Assembly: GCF_007981265.1 (NCBI RefSeq)
Contig: NZ_CP034363.1
Span: 4,402,001 to 4,466,000 of the forward strand
Direction of reading: 5' to 3'
Origin: Pantoea sp. CCBC3-3-1
GTDB lineage: Bacteria; Pseudomonadota; Gammaproteobacteria; Enterobacterales; Enterobacteriaceae
DNA length: 64,000 nt
Both the position numbers and the translations under genes were made by a program. The notes below the pieces were generated by a model. That model did not search any database, had not been told where the DNA came from, and saw only the letters and a list, made by a program, of their open reading frames with translations. Positions 39,983 to 49,455 of this stretch are shown here, in pieces; within the stretch, counting starts at the first letter, position 1; each line of letters begins with the position of its first letter.

Positions 39983-41740
39983 ATGAAAATTCCTTATATT
40001 CCTGAAGACGCGCCATTTAATGGCGATCAGAAATACTGGCTGGCAGGTTTCCTTGCCGGACTGCATTCACGCCTGCTGGTGTTGGAAGATCGCCCACAGG
40101 TCGCTGGTGCTACTGGCGCAGCAACCACAACACAGCTGCATATCCTGTTTGGCTCGCAAACCGGAAATGCCGAAGCGCTGGCCCAAACGGCGGCCAAATC
40201 TGCGCGCGATCAGGGGCTGGTCCCTGTGGTACAGGCGCTGGGCGAAGTCGATATCGACGTGTTTGCCACGATGCGTCACGTGCTGGTTATCACCTCAACC
40301 TATGGCGAAGGCGAAATGCCTGATAATGCTCAGCTGTTCTGGCAGGCGATCTCCGCCAGTACCGCGCCGCGTCTGGAGCAGATGAACTTTGCCGTGCTGG
40401 CGATTGGCGATACGGGTTACGACGGATTTTGTCAGGCCGGTAAGTTTATCGATATGCGTCTGGAGCAATTGGGTGCTAAGCGTCTGGCCGATCGTATCGA
40501 TTGTGATATCGATTATGAAGAGCCTTCGCACCAGTGGCTGGTGGGTTCCATGCCGCAGTTTGCCGCCAGCGCAGGCAGCAGCGGCAAAGCACTGGAAAAC
40601 CGTCCTGAAGCGCCGGTCATTCCAGGCAGCAATAAACAGAATCCTTACGCCGCAGCGTTAATCACCAACAAGCGGCTCTCCGGTGCGGAGTCGGACAAAG
40701 ATATCCGTCACTTTGAGTTTGATTTAACCGACAGCGGATTGACCTATGAAGCGGGCGATGCGCTGGGCGTGATCCCGGTTAACGATCCGACACTGGTCAA
40801 CTTACTCCTGTCACAGCTGAATGCAGACTATGACACGCCGGTCTCTGGCTTTGATCGAAGCCTGGGCGATTTACTGACTTACCAGTTTGAGATCTCAGAA
40901 CCTTCCCGCAAGCTGATTGAGTGGGTCGGCCAGAACACCACGAATCAGGAGCTGCGCCACGTACTACAGCATGATGATAAAGATGCGATGGGCGTTTGGC
41001 TGTGGGGTAAAGATTCACTGGATCTGCTGCAGTTGGAACTGGCGCGTACGCTGAGCATTCCTGAATTTGTCGCATTATTGCGTCCTTTACAGCACCGTGC
41101 TTATTCAATTTCTTCCAGCTCTAAAGCGCATCCTAATCAGGTGCATCTGACCATCGCTTCCGTGCGTTATCACAGCGGTGGGCGTGCCCGTAACGGTGTC
41201 TGTTCAACTTATCTGGCCGAGCGTGTGGGGCGGGGTGAAAAACCGGCTATCTTTATTTCGCCGAATAAAGCTTTCCGCGTTCCTGCCAACAACGATGCGC
41301 CGCTAATTATGATCGGGCCAGGCACGGGTATCGCGCCTTTCCGTGCCTTCTTGCAGGAACGCCAGGCAACGGGCGCTAAAGGCAAGAACTGGCTGTTCTT
41401 TGGCGATCAGCGTCTTGAGCACGATTTTATCTATCAGGATGAGCTGCAAGGCTGGCAGAACAACGGTCTTCTGACCCGACTGGATCTGGCATTCTCCCGC
41501 GATCAGGCTAAAAAGATTTACGTGCAAAATCGCATGCTGGAACAGGGTGCTGAGCTGTATGCCTGGTTGCAGGAAGGTGCATACTTCTACGTTTGCGGCG
41601 ATGCATCGCGAATGGCAAAAGATGTGGATAAAGCTTTATATCAGGTGATCACACAGTTCGGCGGACTTTCTGCTGAACGTGCTGCCGACTACGTCGACCA
41701 GTTGAAGAAAGAGAAACGCTACCTGCGTGACGTTTACTAA
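39983..41740 (+). CDS. CysJ-like NADPH diflavin reductase
   Basis: The 585-residue protein has the architecture of the sulfite reductase flavoprotein CysJ: a flavodoxin FMN domain (ILFGSQTGN 54-62; STYGEGE 105-111), a connecting domain, FAD-binding motifs (RAYSIS 372-377; GVCSTYL 405-411), and an NADPH domain (GPGTGIAPFR 445-454; SR 505-506; CGD 538-540) ending in a C-terminal Tyr. The N-terminal 50 residues precede the flavodoxin domain. It follows the long glutamate synthase gene by 57 bases and no cysI or cysH is nearby. I infer that it supplies NADPH electrons to the synthase in place of GltD. The alternative is a stand-alone sulfite-reductase-type flavoprotein. Confidence 0.85.
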   Translation: MKIPYIPEDAPFNGDQKYWLAGFLAGLHSRLLVLEDRPQVAGATGAATTTQLHILFGSQTGNAEALAQTAAKSARDQGLVPVVQALGEVDIDVFATMRHVLVITSTYGEGEMPDNAQLFWQAISASTAPRLEQMNFAVLAIGDTGYDGFCQAGKFIDMRLEQLGAKRLADRIDCDIDYEEPSHQWLVGSMPQFAASAGSSGKALENRPEAPVIPGSNKQNPYAAALITNKRLSGAESDKDIRHFEFDLTDSGLTYEAGDALGVIPVNDPTLVNLLLSQLNADYDTPVSGFDRSLGDLLTYQFEISEPSRKLIEWVGQNTTNQELRHVLQHDDKDAMGVWLWGKDSLDLLQLELARTLSIPEFVALLRPLQHRAYSISSSSKAHPNQVHLTIASVRYHSGGRARNGVCSTYLAERVGRGEKPAIFISPNKAFRVPANNDAPLIMIGPGTGIAPFRAFLQERQATGAKGKNWLFFGDQRLEHDFIYQDELQGWQNNGLLTRLDLAFSRDQAKKIYVQNRMLEQGAELYAWLQEGAYFYVCGDASRMAKDVDKALYQVITQFGGLSAERAADYVDQLKKEKRYLRDVY

Positions 41741-41746
41741 GCCCGG

Positions 41747-41772
41747 TGACTGGCAGCTGCGGCTGTCAGTCA
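41747..41772. terminator. Hairpin between the diflavin reductase and acetyltransferase genes
   Basis: TGACTGGCAGC / GCTGTCAGTCA with a 4-base loop (one G-U pair) lies between the convergent stops. No strong T-run follows on either strand, so efficiency is uncertain. Confidence 0.55.
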
Positions 41773-41781
41773 TTAGCCGCT

Positions 41782-42405
41782 TTACTCAAGATATCTGACC
41801 ACTTTTGCCGGATTACCCATTGCGACAGCGTAATCCGGCACATCAGTTCTGACCACGCTGCCTGCGCCGATAACGGCATGCCTGCCGACGGTGACGCCTT
41901 TAAGAATAATGGCCCCCATTCCTATCCATGCATGCTCTTTAATGTGCACCGGCCTTACAATGATGCGCGAGGCTTCATCCTTGAGTCCACGTCCTGTACA
42001 GGGATGGCCATCACTGTCCATCAGCGTGACGTTAGGGCCGAAAATCACATTGTCCTCAATCGTGACACGTTGATAAGCCACGATTGCCGTACCTTGCAAC
42101 ACAACATTGTTTCCAACCACAATATTGCCTGCTTCCCGCTCGTTCAGCTTCACGATGGTGAACTTAAGCTTGCCACAATGAAATGCCAACCTGTCGACTG
42201 ACTCCATATAAACGCCATGGCCTGTTACAATCTTTTTTTCAAAGTCACCGAGGTCAATAACTTCCTTTCGGTAAATGTCATCTTTGACCCAGGTTAACGT
42301 AATATCAGGCACGCCAGAAATAGTAACATCCGTCGGCAAATCCGTGCAAAATTTATAAGCTGTAGAGTCAGGACTGATATAAATATTTTCGTATAAAGGC
42401 ATCAT
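41782..42405 (-). CDS. Hexapeptide-repeat acyltransferase
   Basis: The C-terminal half is a left-handed beta-helix of hexapeptide repeats like those of WbbJ/maltose-type O-acetyltransferases, with GPNVTLMDSDGHP (putative catalytic His), HIKEHAWIGMGAIILKGVTV (seen as HIKEHAWIGMG and AIILKGVTVG), and the end MGNPAKVVRYLE. The N-terminal 90 residues are not recognised. The start is the ATG at 42405 (or the next codon), close behind AGGAAGG; it overlaps the end of the glycosyltransferase gene, so the two form an operon. It probably O-acetylates a polysaccharide or glycan, which is an inference. Confidence 0.85.
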   Translation of the reverse strand: MMPLYENIYISPDSTAYKFCTDLPTDVTISGVPDITLTWVKDDIYRKEVIDLGDFEKKIVTGHGVYMESVDRLAFHCGKLKFTIVKLNEREAGNIVVGNNVVLQGTAIVAYQRVTIEDNVIFGPNVTLMDSDGHPCTGRGLKDEASRIIVRPVHIKEHAWIGMGAIILKGVTVGRHAVIGAGSVVRTDVPDYAVAMGNPAKVVRYLE

Positions 42406-43285
42406 TACCTTCCTGGTTTTGATCGGCATACTGACGAATAACTTTATTAAGCGAAAACTTACTCTCACCTAAATCGCACCCGTAAAAAGAGGTTTGCCAT
42501 AGCTGATATTTTTGATGAATTTTCTTTCCGGCCGTTTCGGAATCATTTTTATGATCCTGAACGAGTTTATCATGAGGAAAATGTATCGAGCAGAGACGCC
42601 TGTTCACAATGAACCGGTTATTTTGCATAAAAAGCCTGACGCCTAAATCAACATCTTCACCGCCCCAACAGTTAAAAGCCTCATCAAAAAGCCCGGCATT
42701 CATCAACGCTTTTTTTTCTGCCGAGACATGGCACGTCCAGAAAATATCAAAAGGCGCGGGCCAGCTGGAAACATTATAACCAAACTCGTTATATTGATTT
42801 TGCCTGATGTCCAGGGCATTCATTTTTTCCAGCATGTCTACCGCGCCACTGACATTATCAGATGACACCAGCGAGGAGATGTCAGCCATCATGGCTTCTT
42901 CCACTTCAAAGCCATAAACGTAGCCAATGCAAACGGCCGGCACGAGACTGTCATGATGCAGCTTCAAATGCAGAGATAACGCATCCTGATGAAGTAATAC
43001 GCCAGCATCCGTAAAGACGATATATTTTCCTTCTGCGGCTGTAATGCCAATATTTCTTGCTTTCCCGGCTCGAAAACCCTTATCAGGCTGCCAGTAATAG
43101 CGAATATTTAACCGTTCTTTGTAGTCGGCGCAGAGTATCTCAGTATTATCACTGCCGCCATCATCAACGACAATAACTTCGAACGCATTTTTATTGAGCG
43201 ACTGATTGACCAGTGCCTCAAGACTCTTTTTAAGTAAATCCTTTCGATTATAGGTAGGAATAATGACGCTTATTTTTATTTCCAT
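42368..43285 (-). CDS. GT2-type glycosyltransferase
   Basis: This 305-residue protein has a family 2 GT-A domain: SVIIPTYNRKDLLKKSLEAL, VIVVDDGGSDNTE and KARNIGITAAEGKYIVFTDAG, then a C-terminal lectin-like or galactosyltransferase segment with WGGEDVDLGVRL. The usual metal-binding D-x-D is Asp93-Ala94-Gly95 here. It has no membrane segment. AT-rich composition contrasts with its neighbours and suggests transfer. It overlaps the acetyltransferase gene at its 3' end. Acceptor and donor sugars cannot be told from the sequence. Confidence 0.85.
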   Translation of the reverse strand: MEIKISVIIPTYNRKDLLKKSLEALVNQSLNKNAFEVIVVDDGGSDNTEILCADYKERLNIRYYWQPDKGFRAGKARNIGITAAEGKYIVFTDAGVLLHQDALSLHLKLHHDSLVPAVCIGYVYGFEVEEAMMADISSLVSSDNVSGAVDMLEKMNALDIRQNQYNEFGYNVSSWPAPFDIFWTCHVSAEKKALMNAGLFDEAFNCWGGEDVDLGVRLFMQNNRFIVNRRLCSIHFPHDKLVQDHKNDSETAGKKIHQKYQLWQTSFYGCDLGESKFSLNKVIRQYADQNQEGNDAFIRKYLYQS

Positions 43286-43596
43286 TATGGCAATACCTTA
43301 TGTCCTTTGAAGGAGTTCCTTCAAAAAAAGATTATTGACGATAAAAGAGAAGCGCAGAAACATTAGTAATTTTTAATAATTAGTTCAACAAATTTACGTT
43401 ACCGACCGCGTGTTTATTATTAAAGATTGATCAAAATCAATACAGATAATTTTACTGACAATTTCGGACGCTATAATTATTCAAAAACCTTAAAGTAACC
43501 AAAAACGGCCAATATATAATAAAGATATTTCCTGATTAAATAGCGTTACCGGACAGCCTCCCCGCTAATTTTAGCGCCGGAAGATTTATCGCAGGC
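43286..43596. other. AT-rich intergenic region upstream of the glycosyltransferase
   Basis: No gene is visible in this AT-rich stretch between the accessory pair and sspB. It holds the perfect FNR-type dyad at 43427-43440 and presumably the promoter of the glycosyltransferase operon on the minus strand. Confidence 0.6.
43427..43440 (-). promoter_or_regulatory. FNR-type site upstream of the glycosyltransferase
   Basis: TTGATCAAAATCAA matches the FNR consensus TTGAT-N4-ATCAA exactly. It lies about 142 bp before the glycosyltransferase start, and only that operon reads away from it. Local AT-richness raises the chance of a random match. Confidence 0.5.
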
Positions 43597-43621
43597 AAAA
43601 AAAAACCAGCCCGTTGGCTGG
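43597..43621 (-). terminator. Terminator after sspB
   Basis: On the minus strand CCAGCC/GGCTGG with a 4-base loop is followed by nine T. It ends the sspA-sspB transcript. Confidence 0.88.
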
Positions 43622-43635
43622 ACTGGTTTTTAGCA

Positions 43636-44130
43636 CTATTTCACGACGCGTAATGCCGGACGTCCACCGCGTGGCGGCGGGTCGTCAGGATTATCATCAT
43701 CGCTCTGCTCGCTGTCATCAGGGCGATCGCCATCAATCACTGACATCACCGTTTCGGGTGATTCATCCTGGTCTGCGGGATTGTATTCCCCGGCAGCTTC
43801 ATAGACTGGTTCAGGCTCAAACATAGTGCCCGCACCGTTTTCACGCGCGTAGATAGCCATTACCGCTGCAAGCGGAACGGTAACCTGACGAGGTACACCA
43901 CCAAAGCGGGCGTTAAACGTCACCTCATCGTTACCGAGTTCCAGGTTGCCGACGGCACGTGGCGCGATATTCAGAACGATCTGCCCATCGCGTGCGTACT
44001 CAAGCGGCACCATCACACCCGGCAGATTGATATCGACCACCAGGTGTGGCGTCAATTGGTTATCTAACAGCCAGTCATAAAATGCCCGTAACAGATAAGG
44101 ACGACGAGCGGTTAATTGCGACATTTCCAT
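43636..44130 (-). CDS. sspB: ClpXP protease specificity-enhancing factor SspB
   Basis: SspB tethers ssrA-tagged proteins and RseA to ClpXP. The 164-residue protein has the conserved globular domain (RRPYLLRAFYDWLLDNQLTP; GAGTMFEPEP), an acidic disordered linker, and the C-terminal ClpX-binding motif RGGRPALRVVK. It is five bases downstream of sspA. Confidence 0.97.
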   Translation of the reverse strand: MEMSQLTARRPYLLRAFYDWLLDNQLTPHLVVDINLPGVMVPLEYARDGQIVLNIAPRAVGNLELGNDEVTFNARFGGVPRQVTVPLAAVMAIYARENGAGTMFEPEPVYEAAGEYNPADQDESPETVMSVIDGDRPDDSEQSDDDNPDDPPPRGGRPALRVVK

Positions 44131-44135
44131 GGTAA

Positions 44136-44777
44136 TCAGCCCCGCGTATGCAGGCGCATTTCACGTTCCGCTTCCGTCAGGGAAGCGAGGAAGGAATCAC
44201 GCTCAAAGACGCGCGTCATATAGCCTTTCAGCTCTTTAGAACCTGCGCCAATCAGTTCAATGCCCATCTGCGGCAGACGCCACAGCAGCGGTGCCAGGTA
44301 GCAATCTACCAGGCTGAACTCTTCGCTCATGAAGAACGGCGTACGGGAAAACAGCGGAGCGATTGCCAGCAGCTCTTCACGCAGTTGCTTGCGTGCAGCT
44401 TCTGCTTCCTGCGCCGTACCGTTCTCAACTTTACGCATCAGGCTGTACCAGTCCTGCTCAACACGGTGCATCATCAGACGGCTTTCACCGCGAGCAACCG
44501 GGTAAACAGGCATTAATGGCGGATGCGGGAAGCGCTCATCAAGGTATTCCATGATGATACGAGATTCGTACAGTGTCAGTTCGCGATCGACCAGCGTCGG
44601 GACAGTACGGTACGGATTGAGGTCAATCAGATCCTGGGGCAGGCTATCCATTTCTACCTGCTCGATCTCTACGCTGACACCTTTTTCCGCCAGCACGATA
44701 CGTACCTGATGGCTAAAAATATCAGACGGACCAGAAAACAGCGTCATTACCGAACGTTTGTTGGCAGCGACAGCCAT
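44136..44777 (-). CDS. sspA: Stringent starvation protein A
   Basis: SspA is a glutathione-S-transferase-fold protein that binds RNA polymerase and aids stationary-phase acid tolerance. The 213-residue protein starts MAVAANKRSVMTLFSGP and keeps the surface pocket sequence RFPHPPLMPVYPVARGESRL. The ATG at 44777 with TTGGAGG upstream is the family start. It is cotranscribed with sspB. Confidence 0.97.
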   Translation of the reverse strand: MAVAANKRSVMTLFSGPSDIFSHQVRIVLAEKGVSVEIEQVEMDSLPQDLIDLNPYRTVPTLVDRELTLYESRIIMEYLDERFPHPPLMPVYPVARGESRLMMHRVEQDWYSLMRKVENGTAQEAEAARKQLREELLAIAPLFSRTPFFMSEEFSLVDCYLAPLLWRLPQMGIELIGAGSKELKGYMTRVFERDSFLASLTEAEREMRLHTRG

Positions 44778-45035
44778 GTAAACCTCCAAGTTTATCCAGA
44801 AAATTACTGCGCAAGCCCGCCACGCGGCGAACAACCTGCTTAATAAAAAGCCAGTAGCAGCGACAAAGCCAAAGCAAACCTGGTCAGGTACACCTGCATC
44901 ACCGCCCTGCTAATGGGCACAAAGTGACACACAGTTTATCAGATTTCAGACAGCTTGTGGGGGCAGGAATAAGGATTTGACGGGAAAATGCGAAAGCCCG
45001 TCGCGTTTTGTTGCTGTGGTAAGAAAAAAGGCAAG

Positions 45036-45065
45036 AAAAAAACCCGGTGCAAGCACCGGGTTTTT
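45036..45065 (-). terminator. Terminator after rpsI
   Basis: CCCGGTGC / GCACCGGG with a 2-base loop has A/T runs on both sides and lies 30 bases after the rpsI stop. It ends the rplM-rpsI operon. Confidence 0.9.
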
Positions 45066-45095
45066 CGATAATTGACGCTGCCGAAGCAGAGTAAA

Positions 45096-45932
<837 letters not shown>

Positions 45933-46101
45933 CTAAAAGCTTACCCAAATTAAGTTACACGTTGGTGAAATCCCAAACGCTTGAATAAACGGTTGAGGCT
46001 CACACGACCATCTCGACCAGCAAGCCCACCCCTTCGGATAGAGTTACTGGAACACAAAGAGTTTTGGGAAAAAAACCTTTGCTGTAACGTGGGGTCGCAA
46101 G

Positions 46102-46107
46102 ATTATA
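46102..46107 (-). promoter_or_regulatory. Probable -10 element of the rplM-rpsI promoter
   Basis: The minus strand reads CTCTATAATCTT here, with a consensus TATAAT, about 170 bp before the rplM start. A clear -35 was not identified. It would give a leader of about 160 bases, consistent with autoregulation by L13 known from E. coli. Confidence 0.5.
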
Positions 46108-46177
46108 GAGAAGTCGCCCGCAAAGCGCGACCCCTTTTTACAATTAAATGCGCCCTGCTGCCCTGAATTTTCTTGTC

Positions 46178-47305
46178 TCAGGGCAGATGCGACAGCTTCA
46201 GGTACTCCTCGCTTTGCATCTCCTGGAGACGCGAGACGCAGCGCTGATATTCAAACTTCAGTCGCGCGCCCTGGTAGATCTCAAACAGCGAGGCCTCCGC
46301 AGAGACTACCAGCTTAACGTGCCGCTCGTAAAACTCATCGACCAGCGCCAGAAAACGCCGGGCCTGATCTTCCGTTTTATAAATCATCACCGGCACGTTA
46401 AACAGCAGCACGCTGTGGAAGCGGCGCGACAGTTCAATGTAATCGTGCTGGCTGCGTCCTTCGCCGCACAGCGTCAGGAAATCCATGGCGACTACCCCAT
46501 CCGCCACGCCCAGCGTCGGCATTTTACGATGATTAATGTCGAGAACCGGTTTTTCTGTGCGGCTTTCACCTGAAAGCGCAATAAACAGACGATCCATCTC
46601 CTGCGTCGTCTCGTCGTTTAGCGGCACTTTCCACAGGTGGGCAGAGGTCAACGTACGCAAACGATAGTCAATTCCGGCATCAACATTCATGATGTCGCAG
46701 TGCTGTTTAATCATTTCAATGGCCGGCAGGAAGCGTGCGCGCTGGAGGCCGTTGCGATAAAGCTCGTCCGGTGGAATATTGGAAGTGGCGACCAGAGTAA
46801 TTCCACGGGCAAACAATGCTTCCATCAAGGTACCCAGCAGCATCGCATCGGTAATATCAGAGACAAAGAATTCATCAAAGCACAACAGGTCAGTTTCGCT
46901 TTTGAAACGATCGGCGACAATTTGTAGCGGATCGCTTTGTCCTTGCAGGCCCGTGAGTTCCTGATGCACGCGCAGCATAAAACGATGGAAGTGCAATCGC
47001 TGCTTACGCTCGCCAGGAATTGCCTGAAAAAACATATCCATCAGCCAGGTTTTTCCTCGCCCTACGCCGCCCCACATATAGAGCCCGCGAACCGGTGTTA
47101 ACGACGCGTTTTTACTCTTTCCCATCAGCTTATTCAGCTTGCCAAACAGCCCTTTTGCAGGCGGTTCCGCCTCCGGGCTGGCGCGGGTTAGCGCCTGATA
47201 AATCCCGTCCAGACGGGTTATTGCTTCACGTTGAATATCATCCGGCCGGAACGACCCATTTTCCAGTGCCTGCTGATAGCGCTGCACAGGTGACTTCGTT
47301 TGCAT
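46178..47305 (-). CDS. zapE: Cell division ATPase ZapE
   Basis: ZapE (YhcM) is an AFG1-like AAA ATPase that affects Z-ring constriction under low-oxygen or heat stress. The 375 residues equal E. coli. Walker A GGVGRGKT (79-86) and Walker B LLCFDEFFVSDITD are clear. It is divergent from zapG. Confidence 0.96.
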   Translation of the reverse strand: MQTKSPVQRYQQALENGSFRPDDIQREAITRLDGIYQALTRASPEAEPPAKGLFGKLNKLMGKSKNASLTPVRGLYMWGGVGRGKTWLMDMFFQAIPGERKQRLHFHRFMLRVHQELTGLQGQSDPLQIVADRFKSETDLLCFDEFFVSDITDAMLLGTLMEALFARGITLVATSNIPPDELYRNGLQRARFLPAIEMIKQHCDIMNVDAGIDYRLRTLTSAHLWKVPLNDETTQEMDRLFIALSGESRTEKPVLDINHRKMPTLGVADGVVAMDFLTLCGEGRSQHDYIELSRRFHSVLLFNVPVMIYKTEDQARRFLALVDEFYERHVKLVVSAEASLFEIYQGARLKFEYQRCVSRLQEMQSEEYLKLSHLP

Positions 47306-47490
47306 AGATTCACATTCCCTGAAATATTTGGTGCGTCAGGCTGTTGATTGTCGAAAAAAAGCTCGTTCTACACTAAGCGATGCAGCCTCAGGATTCCACT
47401 TCCGTAAGATTAGCGGTTATAGTGACGGGTAATGAATCGGCAACAGCCGGACGTTACTACGGAACAACAGAAGACAACACGGGAGTTATT

Positions 47491-47895
47491 ATGACCTGGG
47501 AATACGCGCTTATTGGGTTGGTAGTTGGGTTAATTATCGGCGCTCTGGCCATGCGTTTTGGTAATAAAAAACTGCGGGAACAGCGTAGCCAGCAGTATGA
47601 ACTGGAAAAAACAAAGGCTGAACTGGCCGATTATCGTGAAGAGCTGACCAGTCACTTCGCGCAAAGCGCTGAGCTGCTGGATAACATGGCGCGCGACTAT
47701 CGCCAGCTTTATCAACATATGGCAAAAGGCTCTAATGACCTGCTGCCTAATCTGCCGGGCGAAAAAAATCCTTTCGCTTATCAGCTGACCGAATCTGAAG
47801 CTGACAACGACCAGTCACCGGTACAGATGCCGCGTGATTATCCTGATTCAGCGACCGGCCTGCTTCGCAGCGACCGTGCGACTCACGAAAAATAA
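47491..47895 (+). CDS. zapG: Z-ring associated protein ZapG (YhcB)
   Basis: ZapG/YhcB is an inner-membrane protein with one N-terminal helix (about 5-22) and a long coiled coil (residues 28-90), linked to envelope synthesis and division. The 134-residue protein starts MTWEYALIGLVVG, the family start; an upstream open frame adds 37 unlikely residues. A terminator follows directly. Confidence 0.95.
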   Translation: MTWEYALIGLVVGLIIGALAMRFGNKKLREQRSQQYELEKTKAELADYREELTSHFAQSAELLDNMARDYRQLYQHMAKGSNDLLPNLPGEKNPFAYQLTESEADNDQSPVQMPRDYPDSATGLLRSDRATHEK

Positions 47896-47903
47896 TCAGA
47901 CTT

Positions 47904-47925
47904 AAGGGCGCTATGCGCCCTTTTT
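47904..47925 (+). terminator. Terminator after zapG
   Basis: AGGGCGC / GCGCCCT with a 3-base loop is followed by TTTTTG, a strong terminator right after the zapG stop. Confidence 0.88.
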
Positions 47926-48017
47926 GCTGCCTGAATTCTGACGATTTGTTAAAATGACTGCGTAGCAGTACTAACCACTGAGTAACCTTTCCTTTCCTGG
48001 TAGCGAGAACGTTTGCG

Positions 48018-49379
48018 ATGAAGAAAAAATCCTTACTGTTAAGTGCATTAGCCTTGAGTATTGGTATGAGTCTTGCCCCGCAGGCGTTAGCTACGCTTCC
48101 GGCACAAATTCAGGGACAGGCCGTCCCCAGCCTTGCCCCTATGCTGGAAAAAGTCCTGCCTGCGGTTGTGAGCGTGCATGTTGAAGGTACCCAGACGCAG
48201 GCGCAGGAAATCCCTGAGCCGCTGAAACGCTTTTTTGGTCAGCAGGATCAAGGCAACGAACAGCCGCAGCCGTTTGAAGGTTTGGCTTCCGGCGTGGTGA
48301 TTAACGCTGAAAAAGGCTATGTACTGACGAATAATCACGTCGTTAACGGCGCGAACAAAATTAGCGTGCAGCTGAGCGACGGCCGCGAATTTGACGCCAA
48401 ACTGATTGGACACGACGAACAGACCGATATTGCGCTTATTCAGATCCCCGGCGCGAAAGGCCTTACCCAGGTCAACGTTGCCGACTCTGACCAGCTGAAG
48501 GTGGGCGATTTTGCCGTTGCGATCGGTAATCCGTTCGGGCTTGGGCAGACGGCGACATCCGGGATTATCTCAGCGCTGGGCCGTAGCGGTTTGAATCTTG
48601 AAGGTCTGGAAAACTTTATCCAGACCGATGCGGCGATTAACCGCGGTAACTCCGGCGGCGCGCTGGTGAACCTGAACGGGGAATTAATTGGCATCAACAC
48701 CGCCATTCTTTCCTCAGCGGGCGGCAATATCGGTATTGGCTTCGCCATCCCGGCGAACATGGCAATGAATCTTGCGCAGCAGCTCATCGACTTTGGCGAA
48801 GTGAAGCGCGGCCAGTTGGGGATCAGAGGGACAGAAATGACCTCTGAAATGGCGAAAGCTTTTAACGTTGAGGCTCAGCGCGGCGCCTTCGTTAACGAGG
48901 TTTTACCAGGCTCAGCCGCAGCGAAAGCCGGTATTAAAGCGGGCGACATCATTACCATGCTGGATGGTAAACCGATTGATAGCTTTGCGGCGCTGAGAGT
49001 CAAAATCGGCACCACTGCCCCAGGCAAAGAGGTGAAGGTTGGATTGCTGCGTGAAGGCAAGCCACAGACGCTCGCCGTCAAGCTGGATACCAGCAGCCAG
49101 ACGACCGCCAGCGCTGAATTGCTGACGCCTGCTCTGCAAGGTGCCACCCTGAGCGATGGCGCAGCGAAAGACGGCACTAAAGGCGTCAACGTGGACAGCG
49201 TGGAGAAATCAACGCCGGCCGAACAGTTTGGCCTGCAAAAAGGCGACGTCATTGTTGGGCTGAACCGTAGCCGCGTGGAGAACCTGGCTGAACTGCGCAA
49301 ACTGCTGGCGGCAAAACCGACGTTGCTGGCGCTGAACATCATCCGCAATAATGAGAGTATCTACCTGCTTTTACGCTAA
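48018..49379 (+). CDS. degQ: Periplasmic serine endoprotease DegQ
   Basis: DegQ is a periplasmic HtrA-family protease and chaperone. The 453-residue protein has a signal peptide (ending QALA-TLPAQ), a trypsin-like domain with catalytic His107, Asp137 and Ser212 (in RGNSGGAL), and two PDZ domains. Its ending NESIYLLLR is family-typical. degS follows after a hairpin. Confidence 0.96.
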   Translation: MKKKSLLLSALALSIGMSLAPQALATLPAQIQGQAVPSLAPMLEKVLPAVVSVHVEGTQTQAQEIPEPLKRFFGQQDQGNEQPQPFEGLASGVVINAEKGYVLTNNHVVNGANKISVQLSDGREFDAKLIGHDEQTDIALIQIPGAKGLTQVNVADSDQLKVGDFAVAIGNPFGLGQTATSGIISALGRSGLNLEGLENFIQTDAAINRGNSGGALVNLNGELIGINTAILSSAGGNIGIGFAIPANMAMNLAQQLIDFGEVKRGQLGIRGTEMTSEMAKAFNVEAQRGAFVNEVLPGSAAAKAGIKAGDIITMLDGKPIDSFAALRVKIGTTAPGKEVKVGLLREGKPQTLAVKLDTSSQTTASAELLTPALQGATLSDGAAKDGTKGVNVDSVEKSTPAEQFGLQKGDVIVGLNRSRVENLAELRKLLAAKPTLLALNIIRNNESIYLLLR

Positions 49380-49386
49380 AACTGAT

Positions 49387-49410
49387 GCGGACACCTGCGT
49401 GTCCGCTTAA
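49387..49410 (+). terminator. Hairpin between degQ and degS
   Basis: GCGGACAC / GTGTCCGC with a 4-base loop lies eight bases after the degQ stop, with TTAACTC following. The weak T-tract suggests partial termination. Confidence 0.6.
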
Positions 49411-49455
49411 CTCATGCTATCCTGCCCAACGTTTATTCATTCAGCGTATAAAGCC

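Noticed and set aside
39983-41740. Calling the diflavin reductase cysJ
   Set aside because: Domain order fits CysJ, but cysI and cysH are absent and the gene is tied to the synthase; the gene symbol would imply a sulfite reductase role that the context does not support.
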